Positions 23,302 through 33,319 of a DNA stretch of 64,000 nt are shown here, one piece after another (positions within the stretch are counted from its first letter, which is position 1; each line of letters begins with the position of its first letter). The stretch is from assembly GCA_963921825.1 (NCBI GenBank), contig OY997588.1, positions 64,748,617 to 64,812,616 of the forward strand, written 5' to 3'. Both the position numbers and the translations under genes were made by a program. This DNA comes from Erodium maritimum. Its lineage: Eukaryota > Streptophyta > Magnoliopsida > Geraniales > Geraniaceae. Under the pieces are notes generated by a model. That model ran no database searches. It was not told where the DNA came from and saw only the letters and a program-made list of their open reading frames with translations.

Positions 23302-24306
23302 TTGGATATTAATATTCCTCATCTTGAAGCATTGACCAAGATCCCTAAGATAACCAAATTCATGAAAAGGTTGCTAAGTCAAAAAAATAAATTGTTAGAT
23401 GGGGAGATTTTGAATCTAAGTGAAGAGTGTTCAGCCATATTGCTGAACAAATTACCTCTTAAGTGTAAGGACCCAGGGAGCTTTACTATACCATGTGACA
23501 TAGGTAATGTTCACTTTGAGAAGTCCCTATGTGATTTAGGGGCCAGTATAAACCTTATGCCATTATCGGTGTTTAGGAAGTTAGGATTTGGGGATGAGCC
23601 CACACCAACCTCGATGACCTTACAACTAGCAGACAGGTCAGTGAAAATTCCTAGGGGAATTATAGAGAATGTATTAGTCAAGGTTGGAGAATTTATATAC
23701 CCCGTAGATTTCATCGTGCTAGACATGCATGAGGATCATAAGATCCCTCTCATTATGGGGAGACCATTTTTGGCTACTGCTAGAGCCTTAATTGATGCAG
23801 AACGAGGGGAAATCAAAGTCAGGTATGGTGAGGAGGAGAAAACATTTTATGTAGTCAAGGTTAATGTTAAATCCAAGGACTCAACATTTAAACTCATCGG
23901 TTCTGAAGATGAGCACATGACTGAGAAAAATCATGAAGACAATAAAAGCCCTCCACAACTTGAATTAGAGAACCATAATAGGGTAGTAATGAAGGATCAA
24001 CTTAAATCTCTACCGAATAATCTGAAATATGTGTATTTGGAGGAAAATGACATATACCCTATTGTGATTCCATCTAACTTACCTGATAACAGGGAAGAAG
24101 AGCTTATGAATGTTCTCAGGGAAAAGAGCAAGGTATTGAGAGAAACTTTAGTCCATATTCGAGAATGTAACCCTTCATGTTGTATGTGCAGGATTCTGGT
24201 GGAAAATGATCTTAGCTTGGTGGTGAATTTGTGGAGGAAACCAAAGGATATTAGTGAAGGTGTTTGGGCGAGAGTAAACCTCGCAACACTTTCCAATGAG
24301 CCTTGA
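23290..24306 (+). CDS. Athila gag-pol fragment: aspartic protease plus start of RT
   Basis: An intact 338-codon frame. Residues about 8-70 carry the pre-protease region (INIPHLEALTKIPKITKF). The retropepsin-like domain spans about 75-195, with CDLGASINLMPLSVFRKLG holding the D-[LST]-G active-site motif and PLIMGRPFLATARALID as the second conserved block. Residues about 235-305 match the entry to RT (LPNNLKYVYLEENDIYPIVI and CMCRILVEND). The RT core that should follow is missing and the frame ends in unrelated residues. The first ATG lies in LTR sequence at the deletion junction, about 12 bp below the LTR TATA box. Transcription from that box would probably start downstream of this ATG, so a later Met is a likelier start. 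Confidence 0.8.
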   Translation: MVIRLDINIPHLEALTKIPKITKFMKRLLSQKNKLLDGEILNLSEECSAILLNKLPLKCKDPGSFTIPCDIGNVHFEKSLCDLGASINLMPLSVFRKLGFGDEPTPTSMTLQLADRSVKIPRGIIENVLVKVGEFIYPVDFIVLDMHEDHKIPLIMGRPFLATARALIDAERGEIKVRYGEEEKTFYVVKVNVKSKDSTFKLIGSEDEHMTEKNHEDNKSPPQLELENHNRVVMKDQLKSLPNNLKYVYLEENDIYPIVIPSNLPDNREEELMNVLREKSKVLRETLVHIRECNPSCCMCRILVENDLSLVVNLWRKPKDISEGVWARVNLATLSNEP

Positions 24307-26193
24307 AGAGGATAAAACGGGTGGCTTAGACCGCCTCTTTCGTCGAGCTAACGACGTTAAACAAATGCGCTTGTTGGGAGGCACCCCAACTATGGATTGG
24401 AGAGCATAAGGACATTAAGCACATGCGAGGCGCCAGACTCATACGAGTTCGACCGGGCGAGGACCTTCCATTCATCCATGCATCGCCACACCCCCGAGTC
24501 AGATACATGTCACACATCGATTCTTCGAGGGGCAGTATTTCTTGCCATCATATATATTGATATTTTCGCTGTTTTACTCCTATTTGCTATGTGGTGGGTG
24601 CTGAGCACCCAAATTGCTGTGCTGATAGTACATGCATATAAGACTGTATGGTGACTGATATGTATGCTGTTTGACAAGTGTGGGGTGCATGTGTCCATAT
24701 GTATTCGAGTCGCACTGGGGACAGTGCTTAGGTTTAAAGTGTGGGGTGGGATGCTCTATACTTTATCTACATTAGGTTCATGCATCATTTGTGTTGAAAA
24801 AAAATGAAACAAAAAATCAAAAAAATATTTTCTGGTTTTTTATGCAGCTTAGTGTGCATGATCTTAAGGTTTCGATGATTGGAATGTTGAACATGCTCAT
24901 CTTTCTTGTATAATTCAAACGATTGCATCGATTTGGTATGAATGAATCGACTTGTGTAAGCACATGCATTGAGGTATGCTTGTTTGTTTGCATTCTGGAT
25001 AGTTACTTTGATGTGTGCTTGAGTCCTCTAATTCCTATGCATGGAAACCTGAGTCTAGAACTTCACAGATATCCCCTCAAGGCGAAATAAACATAAGGAA
25101 TTAGGTGATTAGGAAAATGATCATAGGCCATTTTTGGATCGTTTGTGCTAAATTGTCTACCTATACAATTATGATTATCCACTAGTCACCCTTTTTGAGC
25201 TCTAGCCTTTCATTTCTAACATTTATATTATAAACCTGTGTGCCCTTCATTTCATTTAAATACCCTTTGTTTTAATTGAACCCATACTTCTTGGCTTAGG
25301 TGCTTCTTGAGTGTGGTTATTGTGGTTGGTGGTTGGAAATGGGGTATGGAATGAGGAAGAAATATGTATTTATTATTGTGCCGGGTCTATGATAATTATT
25401 GCTGCTTTCAGCCTCCCCCCTAAAAAACTGAGTAAAGAAAAAAATCTCTTCTATGCAAAAAGAAAAGTGCGGGGTAAGGCTGAACAATTAGAGCAGGTAG
25501 AAAGAAATGCATTATAATTTTTGATGCTCACAAGAAAACAAAAAGGGTAAAGAGAAGTAGTCGTGCACAAATGAGGGTTATGGGTTGTAAGATACACTTT
25601 CGGGGTTGTGAGTCGAAGCATGTTTGCCAAGATGTATTTATTGAGCTTCTTTTCATATACCTTACCACACCCTATGCCTAGCCTAACATTATAAGCCTAA
25701 TCAAGCCCTATGTGATTCATGCTTGCTTAAATTCCTTATAATTAGTGGAGAGGGGATTGAAAATGATTGCTTATGAATCTCTAAGAACCATGTATAGGGA
25801 AAAGAGGAACGCCTATTAGAGTTAACACAGAAGGTTTGTAAGCTAAATTGAGTACACTTTAGTGCTAGTAGCTTCACATGCGGTATGTTCATCGATTTAT
25901 GCATTCTTTTGAGCTGTGTAAGAATTTTGGCATGTGACAACTCTGAGAAAATCTTTTTGATCAATATGTGTGATTGAGCTCATAATTACCAACTTTTTGT
26001 AAACTTTTGCATCCATCATATAGTTGAGTCATAGGTTGCATTAGTAATAGGATCATGCATTGCACGTGCATCTTTATTTTCATTGTCTTAATAAAGGAGG
26101 CCCGGACTCCTCCTATCGAGGTGAACCTCGGGGTTTAACCGGGACATATCTTACTGCATTATTTGGTTTAATTTTCTCGGGGCGAGAAAAGCT
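24307..26193 (+). other. Non-coding 3' internal region of the Athila-like element
   Basis: About 1.9 kb between the pol remnant and the polypurine tract. It includes gtttaaagtgtggggtggga-like motifs at 24680-24750. It is homologous in reverse to 42833-45190 (shared landmarks: the ttgggaggcaccccaac region and the gaggtgaacctcggggttta region). No gene is supported, and the env-position ORF seen in the other copy is absent here. Confidence 0.7.
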
Positions 26194-26204
26194 TAAGTGT
26201 GAGG

Positions 26205-27671
26205 TGTTGATGTGAACGTAAAATGCATCTATTCTAGATGTTTTTTAGCCCACATTTCTAAGCTTTTCAATCCCGGGATTATGTGATTTAATGTATTTTT
26301 ATCTCTATTTATTTAATTGGTCTCTTTTCAATGATATGTAGGAGTTTAATATGAAATAAGGAGTTTTGGAGTTAAATTGGGAAAAAAATCAGCTTAAAGA
26401 ATTTTGGAGTCTGGCTGATCTTGTAAAGGGCATAACTTTTGCATACGAGCTCTGATTTTCGCCCGTAAGATATCAAATCGTACCTGTCATTTAGACGGGG
26501 ATATATAAAACATCACTGATCAAAAAAAATGAATTATCTACAACTTTGATGAAGGATTCGCCACTGTCCAAGATGCACGTTGGACGCACGGCGTGCGCCA
26601 AACGTGCGCGCGCAGATTTAGTTATTTTTTTGGCGAATTTCCTGTCATATCCCTAGGGTTTAATGATGTATAAATAGAATTTTAGGGATTGTAATCAGGG
26701 GGATCACGAAATTGGCAGAGAAAAAAACACTTGGAGAGAGCTTTAGGAGCGAAATTGAAGATCAAACAAAGGACCACGAACTCATTATCGAAGGTTCTTC
26801 GTAGGTTTTGATTATACTTTGATATTTGTATTACTTTTTCAGTCAATATGATTATCATTGTTATTATCATTGCTTTGTGTTCGTATTTCATTGTGATGAA
26901 CTAAATCCTCATTGATCTAGGGCTAGGGGAACGATGTGATGATTTGAATTAACGTGTTTTGGTTATACATTTGACAAACTAATATCTAAGATATCGTTTA
27001 TTTAATTCTACTCTTAATGCTTCATTGCCTTGATCATGTGATGCATGATTTAATTATATTAACCAACAATTTAGAAATGAGGTTAATGTGAGGAAATAAG
27101 AATTAAATAGCTCAGGTTTTAATTTAGGCCAGAATATGGTTAGACTGACACGAGTGCAATAGCTATAGGAGTAAAACCCGAAAGTTAGAGGAATTCATAG
27201 ATTGTAATGCTATATACCGCTCTACACCTAGATTAGAGATAATTAGGTGGACCGAGTATGTTAGGGTCCTAATACGATCGAGAGATGGTTAGGACTATAT
27301 TTAGAGAATTCCCGTTGCCCTTAGAATAGTATTAGTTGCAAATGCATACCGAACTCCGTTAAGTCATTCATCACATTCGAACCCCGTTAATGTCCTAGAT
27401 CGCTTTTTATCTCTGATTTACAACCCTGCTGTGACTTTGTGCTTATTTTCGGATCATTCATAGAATCTCGTTACTTGCATGAATTTACATTTTACAAAAC
27501 CAAACCAATCATCGTTATAGGAGTAGCTTGACCATCGAATTAATTAACTAAAGTGTTTGTCTAATTGCTCCCTTGGGTACGATATCTCGGACTTAAACCC
27601 CGAATACTACTTGACGACCGGTACGCTTGTCGTGCCATTCTGAGGGTTAAATCTCAGAGTGTCAGTTAGCA
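26205..27671 (+). repeat. 3' LTR of the Athila-like element
   Basis: It starts TGTTGATGTGAACG directly after the polypurine tract and contains tgtataaatagaatttta, the LTR promoter region. It extends about 1.46 kb to about 27671. A 49 bp poly(A)-ended insertion lies at 26481-26529. Confidence 0.72.
26481..26529 (+). mobile_element. Extremely 5'-truncated LINE-type 3' tail
   Basis: These 49 bp are absent from the paired LTR at the same place and end catcactgatcaaaaaaaat. They replace a 9 bp stretch of the LTR. The end resembles the 3' end of the LINE at 38767-40680 (accatcatttatcaaaaaaa), so it is probably an aborted target-primed insertion. Confidence 0.65.
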
Positions 27672-27699
27672 TTTAAGATCTTAGAGCACCCACAGTCGT

Positions 27700-27900
27700 G
27701 GGCGATAACTGCTGGCGAGGAGAAGTCGTCGGCGAGTAACTGGCGGGGAGCAGGCGAGGAGGAGGCGAGATGGCTGCCGGCGAGAAAGATAGACGTTGGC
27801 GAACTCGCCAGCAGATCTCGCTGGCGAGTTTGACCTAATCTGTCCCGGGCGGCGCGCCGGCCGTTGGCGACCCACTCGCTGGCGACACGTGTCCTCCTCG
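27700..27900. repeat. Left subterminal GGCGAG repeat cluster
   Basis: About ten copies of GGCGAG or its complement within 200 bp, mirrored by 29935-30075 at the other end. In Harbinger systems the ORF1 Myb protein and transposase bind near the ends, so these are candidate binding sites (inference). Confidence 0.7.
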
Positions 27901-27937
27901 CTGGCAGCAACATTTATAACAATTTACACTTTCCCCC

Positions 27938-27945
27938 TATAAATA
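27938..27945 (+). promoter_or_regulatory. TATA box of the first Myb-like gene
   Basis: tataaata about 82 bp upstream of the ATG at 28027, followed by a pyrimidine-rich leader. Confidence 0.7.
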
Positions 27946-28026
27946 ACACCCCCCAAACACATTTTTCACACACACTCATCAATTAGTTTCTCCTTCTACT
28001 ACACGTCTTAGTTTTGAATTTTAGGT

Positions 28027-28999
28027 ATGGCTTCTTTCGATCTCAACGAGTGGGCAACCATCTATAGGGCGGTCACGGATGAAACATTGTCCCAAGAGTT
28101 CTTGGACCCGCTTTTGTCCCCCAACCCGACCGTCCAATCCTCTCCACCTTCTACCGAGCACGTCGAAGTCCGTCCGGCAAAGGCCAAAGCAAAGCGTGTC
28201 TTGTGGACCATCGAGGAGGACTGCAGGTTAGTTAAAGCTTGGATGCACAACTCGTACGACTCAGTTCACGGCAACCAGAAGCACAACCTGAAGTATTGGG
28301 AGGCCATCGCTGAGGAACTGGCTTCTACTCGGGGGCCGGATGACCCGCTAAGGACGGCTAAGCAGTGCAAAGACCATTGGAAGCAGACAAATACCCGAGT
28401 GACGTTCTTCCAAGGGCTATATGTGAGGAACTGCAGGGACCACGGGAGCGGCCGTGGTGATGAAGACGTCATGAGGTTGACCGAGGAGCGATACCTCCAG
28501 GCTTGTAACCATCCATTCACATGGAAACACTGGTGGGATCTTGTGAAAGGTGAGCAGAAGTGGAATTCGGCTTTCTTTTCCGTTGACGACCCCATTGTAC
28601 CGACACCGATTACAGCGTTCGATGTCGAAGATTCTACCGACTCGGGGAAGCGCACTCGGGAAGACACGTCGGGCGTTGAGGACAGTCAACAGACGACGGG
28701 TGCTAATACGGAAGGTCAACCCCAGTACAAGAGGCCTATGAGCTGCAAGGCTGCCAAGGCGAGGAGGAAAGTGCTCGGCATCATCGTCTAAGGAAGCGGT
28801 TGCTGATCGTGTCGAGAGGACCCATATAGCGGCCAAAGAAGCAAGCCAAGCCAGGACCATTGAGAAGGCTGCGCAGCTGAAGCTGATGGCATACCAGCAG
28901 TGGGTCGAAGCTGAAAAAACCGACACTTCGGGCATGGACCCCGAGCAGCTACAGGCCCACATGACGCAACTTAATATTTTGCGCAATCTGATGGCCTAG
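28027..28999 (+). pseudogene. Harbinger ORF1-type Myb/SANT protein (late frameshift)
   Basis: It starts at 28027 (MASFDLNEWA). A SANT/Myb-like trihelix spans residues about 57-135, with W60, W72, W91 and W118, and with RTAKQCKDHWKQTN as the recognition-helix region. A second conserved block follows (FTWKHWWDLVKGEQKWN, about 164-180), as in the plant proteins often labelled glutathione S-transferase T3-like or NAM-associated. The open frame ends after 254 codons at 28791. A one-base gain in the AAA run near 28769 explains this: the other frame continues for about 75 codons of charged helical sequence (EAVADRVERT, QARTIEKAAQL) to a stop at 28999. That tail matches the C-terminal part of the family. 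The DNA-binding part is intact. Confidence 0.82.
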
Positions 29000-29245
29000 T
29001 GACTTGTTTTTTTTTTCCAGTTTACCGTACTTGTTTTTTTTAGTTGTAATTCAAGATTCCTTTTTAATGAATGTTTTTTAAGTTTCATGTTTTGGTAATT
29101 GGTTTACTTTAATGACTTGTTTGAATTTTGTCAAATAAGATTTTTTTTTTACATTATGAGGTGTCCATTATTGGGATGTGTGGCATTATTGCCACCACCA
29201 CCACAAAATGACCAAAATGCCCCCTAGTGGCCGGCGGTTTTGGCC

Positions 29246-29253
29246 TATAAATA
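29246..29253 (+). promoter_or_regulatory. TATA box of the second Myb-like gene
   Basis: tataaata about 100 bp upstream of the ATG at 29355, with the same layout as the first gene. Confidence 0.68.
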
Positions 29254-29354
29254 CCACCATTCTCCTCCTTCATTCTTCACACCTCTTCTCCAAATCTCTC
29301 TCTATCACCCATAATTTTGTTCTTCAATTTTTCCTCACTTTCTTCGAAGCACCA

Positions 29355-29744
29355 ATGGCCGGCGTAGGCTCATACCCGTGGACCAACGAGGAAGAGATGG
29401 TGTTGGTCCTATGTTGGCTGCAGGACGCCCGGCCGGGCCCAAATAATAGGTATTGGCCGGAAGTGTATGCCAACTTTGTCCACAATGCTCCGGCCAATTC
29501 CCGGCCGAGAACCCAGAAACAGTGTTGAGACCACTGGCAGGAACTCGCCCGGAGAATCCACCGGTATGAACTGTGCTACCGTGCAGCAGTTCATAACGCC
29601 CCGCCGGGAACTTCCGAGACTCACGTTCGCTCTCAAGCAGCCGCTGCCCACTACAGTGCCCATCGCAACCATTTCATGAAGATCGGTCTGTGGGAGATCG
29701 TTCGAGACCAGTACAATTTCCTGCAGTACGTTCACGAGCTGTAG
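29355..29744 (+). pseudogene. Second, short Myb/SANT-like protein with one in-frame stop
   Basis: It starts MAGVGSYPWTNEEEMVLVLC at 29355. The N-terminal half is a SANT/Myb helix set (W9, W21, W34) ending RPRTQKQC. A TGA at 29526-29528 stops it where relatives have a basic residue. The same frame then continues DHWQELARRIHRYELCYRAA to a natural stop at 29744, giving 129 residues in all. Only one nonsense change separates it from an open gene. It differs clearly in sequence from the first gene, so it is not a recent duplicate. Confidence 0.75.
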
Positions 29745-30089
29745 ATCGTGATCGTGTCATAAAATTAGATTTCGTTTAAGTATGTACTAACTTACCATCT
29801 GCGTGCTAATTATATGTATAATTATCGTTAAAGTTTCTTTTAATTATCGTATGTGTGGTATATGTATAATTATAATAAAGTTGTGGGTTTATGTTGCAAA
29901 TTGTTTTTCATTTTTTTAATTGTTTTTTCCTCCTTCTCGCCGGCTGCTCCTCGCCAGCAACAATTACCCACTGCAGACGTCGCTGCCTCCTCGCTGGCGA
30001 GCTGGCGAGATAATTAAAGTATAATATTTTAAGTCATCTCGCCGGCGCCATCTCGTCAGCAGCCGGCGAGATGACTGTGGATGCTCTTA

Positions 30090-31125
30090 TGAGGTTTGAG
30101 ACTACCCTTCTTTCTTTTCTCTATATGGTGTTCATAATAAAGATGAACTCCATTATATAAAAAAAATCATATCATAGATAATTATCTTGATTTTTTTTTA
30201 AACAGAAAGACATAGGATATTTATTCAATCCAACATTCAATAAAGTGTTCAGAGTCGGAGATCCTAGGTTCTAGATTATAGTTCTGAACTAGGTATCCCA
30301 ACGATCTTGTACTTGTAGAAAAAAAAACTATATTTTGTATCGTAGAAACGAAATAAATACAGAAACACAATAACGAACACAAAAACTAAGCAGCATGCGA
30401 TGACGCCAGTTCTTCTGCAACCCATAACTTTCGTGTGAGGCATTTTGGTATTGTCGACCTGTTGTAGTGATTCGTTGAGGTAACCTGACCTAGGGTGTCG
30501 TGGAACGATACCCCATCTTACAGTCCCACCGCCCGAATCCCAAACCCACCGGCCAGATAACTCTAACGCATTCTTCAGTCGTTGGCATCTGGTGACCGCT
30601 GCATGGAAGATGACGATGCAGGGAACGACGATACTCGAACTTGACGTTTACCATTAATTATCCTGATTAGTAAATCGAATACGTCCAATTTAATACTCTT
30701 ATTTTATTTCCCAACTTGAAAAAAAAATGAGAAAATGCTTGTGGAGTAAATAAGGTTCACAAACTGCAATATGTCCAACCATATTAAGACAACTTTCTAT
30801 TTTGTATGGCTCCAATTCCAAACCTTACGGAATAAAAGAACAAAATTGTCAGAAACCACTTCCCAAAACAAAATACCATTTCTTATAAGAAATGATAGAC
30901 TCATTTAATGAATAATTATTTTTCAATGGTCATAAATGGACATAATATTATACTCTTCATCTCTATGTGGTTAATGATTTCTCCGGAAAAGGAAGTGTCA
31001 CAAGTAACAGTTTTAACTCTGACCACAAGAAATAAACAATGAGGGGTTTCAGTTATAAATTTAGATCTCAACTGTGGAGACATTTCAGACAAGACATCAA
31101 CCTTAAAAAACATAGTCTCAGAGAC
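30090..31125. other. Unassigned intergenic stretch
   Basis: About 1 kb, AT-rich, without a supported gene or repeat edge. A GC-richer patch at 30440-30650 has no recognisable product. Confidence 0.4.
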
Positions 31126-31279
31126 ATGAGCAAGAGTGAGAAAATTGATGATTTCTCCATTTCCAAGGCTCTCCTGCTCGAGGAAGGTGAGGATCTAAAA
31201 GGGGATCAGAATCAAAACCTCACCACTCCCTCCACTTCATTTCTCAAGACCTTTTTGAATGGTGTCAATGCCTTGTCAG
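31126..31279 (+). pseudogene. Isolated AVT1-type first exon
   Basis: It starts at 31126 (MSKSEKIDDFSISKALLLEE) and ends SFLKTFLNGVNALSG at a GT donor after 31279. The end matches TSFFTTCFNGLNALSG, the end of exon 1 of the transporter at 35340-35478, and the splice phase is the same (one base into the Gly codon). No matching exon 2 follows within the next 5 kb until 36297. It is either the remnant of a tandem paralogue or an alternative first exon of the downstream gene, giving it a different cytosolic N-terminus. Sequence alone does not decide between them. Confidence 0.7.
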
Positions 31280-32184
31280 GTTCTTCTTCTTCTTTCACAC
31301 TCTTAGGTTATGGACATTCTATGTCATGTTGATTGGTTTGGTTTGTGTTCTTATGTTTCTTGTCATGAATCATGAGATGAGCCATTTGGCTTCTTTCCAA
31401 CCATACATGTTCTATCTATACCCTTCAAGGTTGTCATTGCTTCATGGATGGGATTGGTGGATTAGCCCAGGTGAATAATGATTTCATTGATCGATCTGTC
31501 CAGCCTTCCGGGTATAGTATATAGATGGATAGTTACATGTCGCGTGACAAATGGTCACAGAATTGACGAATTGAGCGAGCGAGGAATCCTTCATCTACAA
31601 AACGAGTGATTCAGCCAATAAAACCCCGAGAACTCTTTTTTTAGACAATTCACCGTATTCAATCTTTTTTCCGTTCTTCTTCTTTCCTCTCCTCTCTTTC
31701 AGGGTGTTTTACTCCTGAGCGGTTCAATTGTCTCTTTCGGGGTTTGTAGATCTTTTTTAGATCTTGTTGTTGGTTTGTGGTTTCCTTCCAAAACTCACAC
31801 CCTATTTTTAAATCATTATTTTTTTCTGATATAAAAAAACAAACAACTTTGAAGGCAACGTATTTCTTGTTTTATTTTGTTGATATCATTTTAGAGACTA
31901 TGTACCGTTGGATTTAGGGTTTGATGTCAGCTTTTTGCGGCCTTGAAAAGTATTAGCCACCATTAACATGGGTTGGTGGTCCTAATGTTATTAAATTATA
32001 GTGAACATTCTTTATTAGTGTCATGCCCATCCGCCAAACCTTCTTTAAAATAATCTAAAGATGATAAATTGAGGTTAGTGTGATTTGTTTTTTTCTTTTG
32101 AATTGACACCCCAGCATGAAAAAGTCTACGAACATACTCATATCTCTTACTTCCAAAACTATACGTAACCTTCCGTTGATGTTT
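31280..32184. other. Unassigned stretch after the lone first exon
   Basis: About 0.9 kb, T-rich, intron-like in base use. I found no exon with AVT1 similarity in it. Confidence 0.4.
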
Positions 32185-32450
32185 TTTTTCTTTCTATAAA
32201 CACGAAATTTTATTAATAAGATATATTCCAAAAAAAGAACCGGAATGCGTCCTGATTCGAGAAGAATCGGGACAAAAACAATGATTACAAACGAGCTCTC
32301 GTATAGAACTAAGGGGCCAAACCCCAAAAACGAAACGGAAACTATAAAGACATAGCCCACAAATAAACAACCAAAGATAGACACATGGTACCGCTTCCCG
32401 GCTTTCTTTAGGTAGCCATAATGATGAAACTAACACTCCCAAGTAATTAT
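32185..32450 (-). mobile_element. LINE-type 3' tail fragment
   Basis: Minus-strand reading gives an untranslated 3' region ending CTTATTAATAAAATTTCG, GTGTTTATAGAAAG and an A-run at 32185. This is the same layout (TTAATAAAA, short spacer, A-run) as the LINE at 38767-40680. No target duplication was found, so the 5' truncation point is approximate. Confidence 0.5.
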
Positions 32451-33307
32451 ATTATAGTATAATTTGAAAACTCAACTTCGGTACGAAACATTTTGGGCAT
32501 AAGAAACAATGAAATTTTGTTAGTTTCAGCAGTTGGGTAATTGAAACTGTCCCGTGACAGCCCATGTGGCCGAAACGAGTGTTGATCTAAGTAACATGTG
32601 TTAGTGTTACGTTACGCATTTGATTAAGTAGCTGAAGAATATGCCCTTCACACACACTAGGAACTTGTGCATTAGACACCCTCTTTAGTCAATAGCCTTT
32701 TCATTGGCTTATCTCTTGTGTTTAACATACGCGGACTTTTTGAAATCTCTTAGAGTATGTGCAGTTGTGGTCGACGACGTTATGTAAACACCGATAAAAA
32801 AATTGCGGATATGGTATTTTAGACGGAGATCTCATGCGGCAGTAACATTGACGCCATATGAATAAGCCTACAATTTGTTATTTGGGAAGAATTAAGCCCA
32901 TTTCAGCCTCTGCGAGGCTAATGGACAACAAACCAATTTGTTTAGCCCAGTTGAAAGAAGAGAGATTTGCTTTTAGCCTTCTCCTTTAAGCTTCTATTGT
33001 GCTGATGGACTGCGGATACTTTTAGAACATCTACAGTACTATGATGGGCTATTAGTCATGGCCAATCCGGTCAATTCATCTAGAATTTCCCTCACTCTAA
33101 CAGTGGAAAATGCCTCAACCAAGACGTAATGGCCAAAAAGAAATAATCAGGTGCGAATTGACTTGGGGTACGAATCAACAGAAGGAAGAACGTTTCGCTT
33201 AAAAGGATAGAGAAACAACTAAATACTATTTTTCCCACTTTCCCGCCGATCCACCATCTTAATTCGCCTTAATTTATCCCCGCTATAATATATGGATAAT
33301 TATGCTT
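32451..33307. other. Unassigned intergenic stretch
   Basis: About 0.86 kb with no supported feature. Confidence 0.4.
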
Positions 33308-33319
33308 AACTACACCTAA

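Larger units (their letters stand above)
22847..27671 (+). mobile_element. Athila-like Ty3/gypsy element with large internal deletions
   Basis: Two direct repeats beginning (TGT)TGATGTGAACGTAAAATGC (22847 and 26205) bracket an internal region with an Athila-type protease. The 5' copy is truncated after about 455 bp and fused directly to pol sequence. The leader, gag start and primer site, and later most of RT, RNase H and integrase, are deleted. A polypurine-like tract (26194-26204, taagtgtgagg) precedes the 3' LTR. The 3' internal sequence matches, in reverse, the element at 42400-46489. The 3' LTR boundary (gttagca at about 27671) is an estimate: I saw no clean 5 bp duplication. Confidence 0.75.
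27684..30086 (+). mobile_element. PIF/Harbinger-like DNA transposon carrying two Myb-like genes, no transposase
   Basis: 2403 bp with terminal inverted repeats GAGCAcCCACAGTC / GAGCAtCCACAGTC and a 3 bp tta duplication (27681-27683 and 30087-30089), the usual Harbinger target. Both ends have dense subterminal copies of a GCTGGCGAG / CTCGCCAGC motif. Inside are two separate genes (28027-28999 and 29355-29744), each with its own TATA box, both of the SANT/Myb ORF1 type of Harbinger elements. No DDE transposase frame is present, so the element is non-autonomous. It interrupts sequence just beyond the Athila LTR. Confidence 0.85.
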
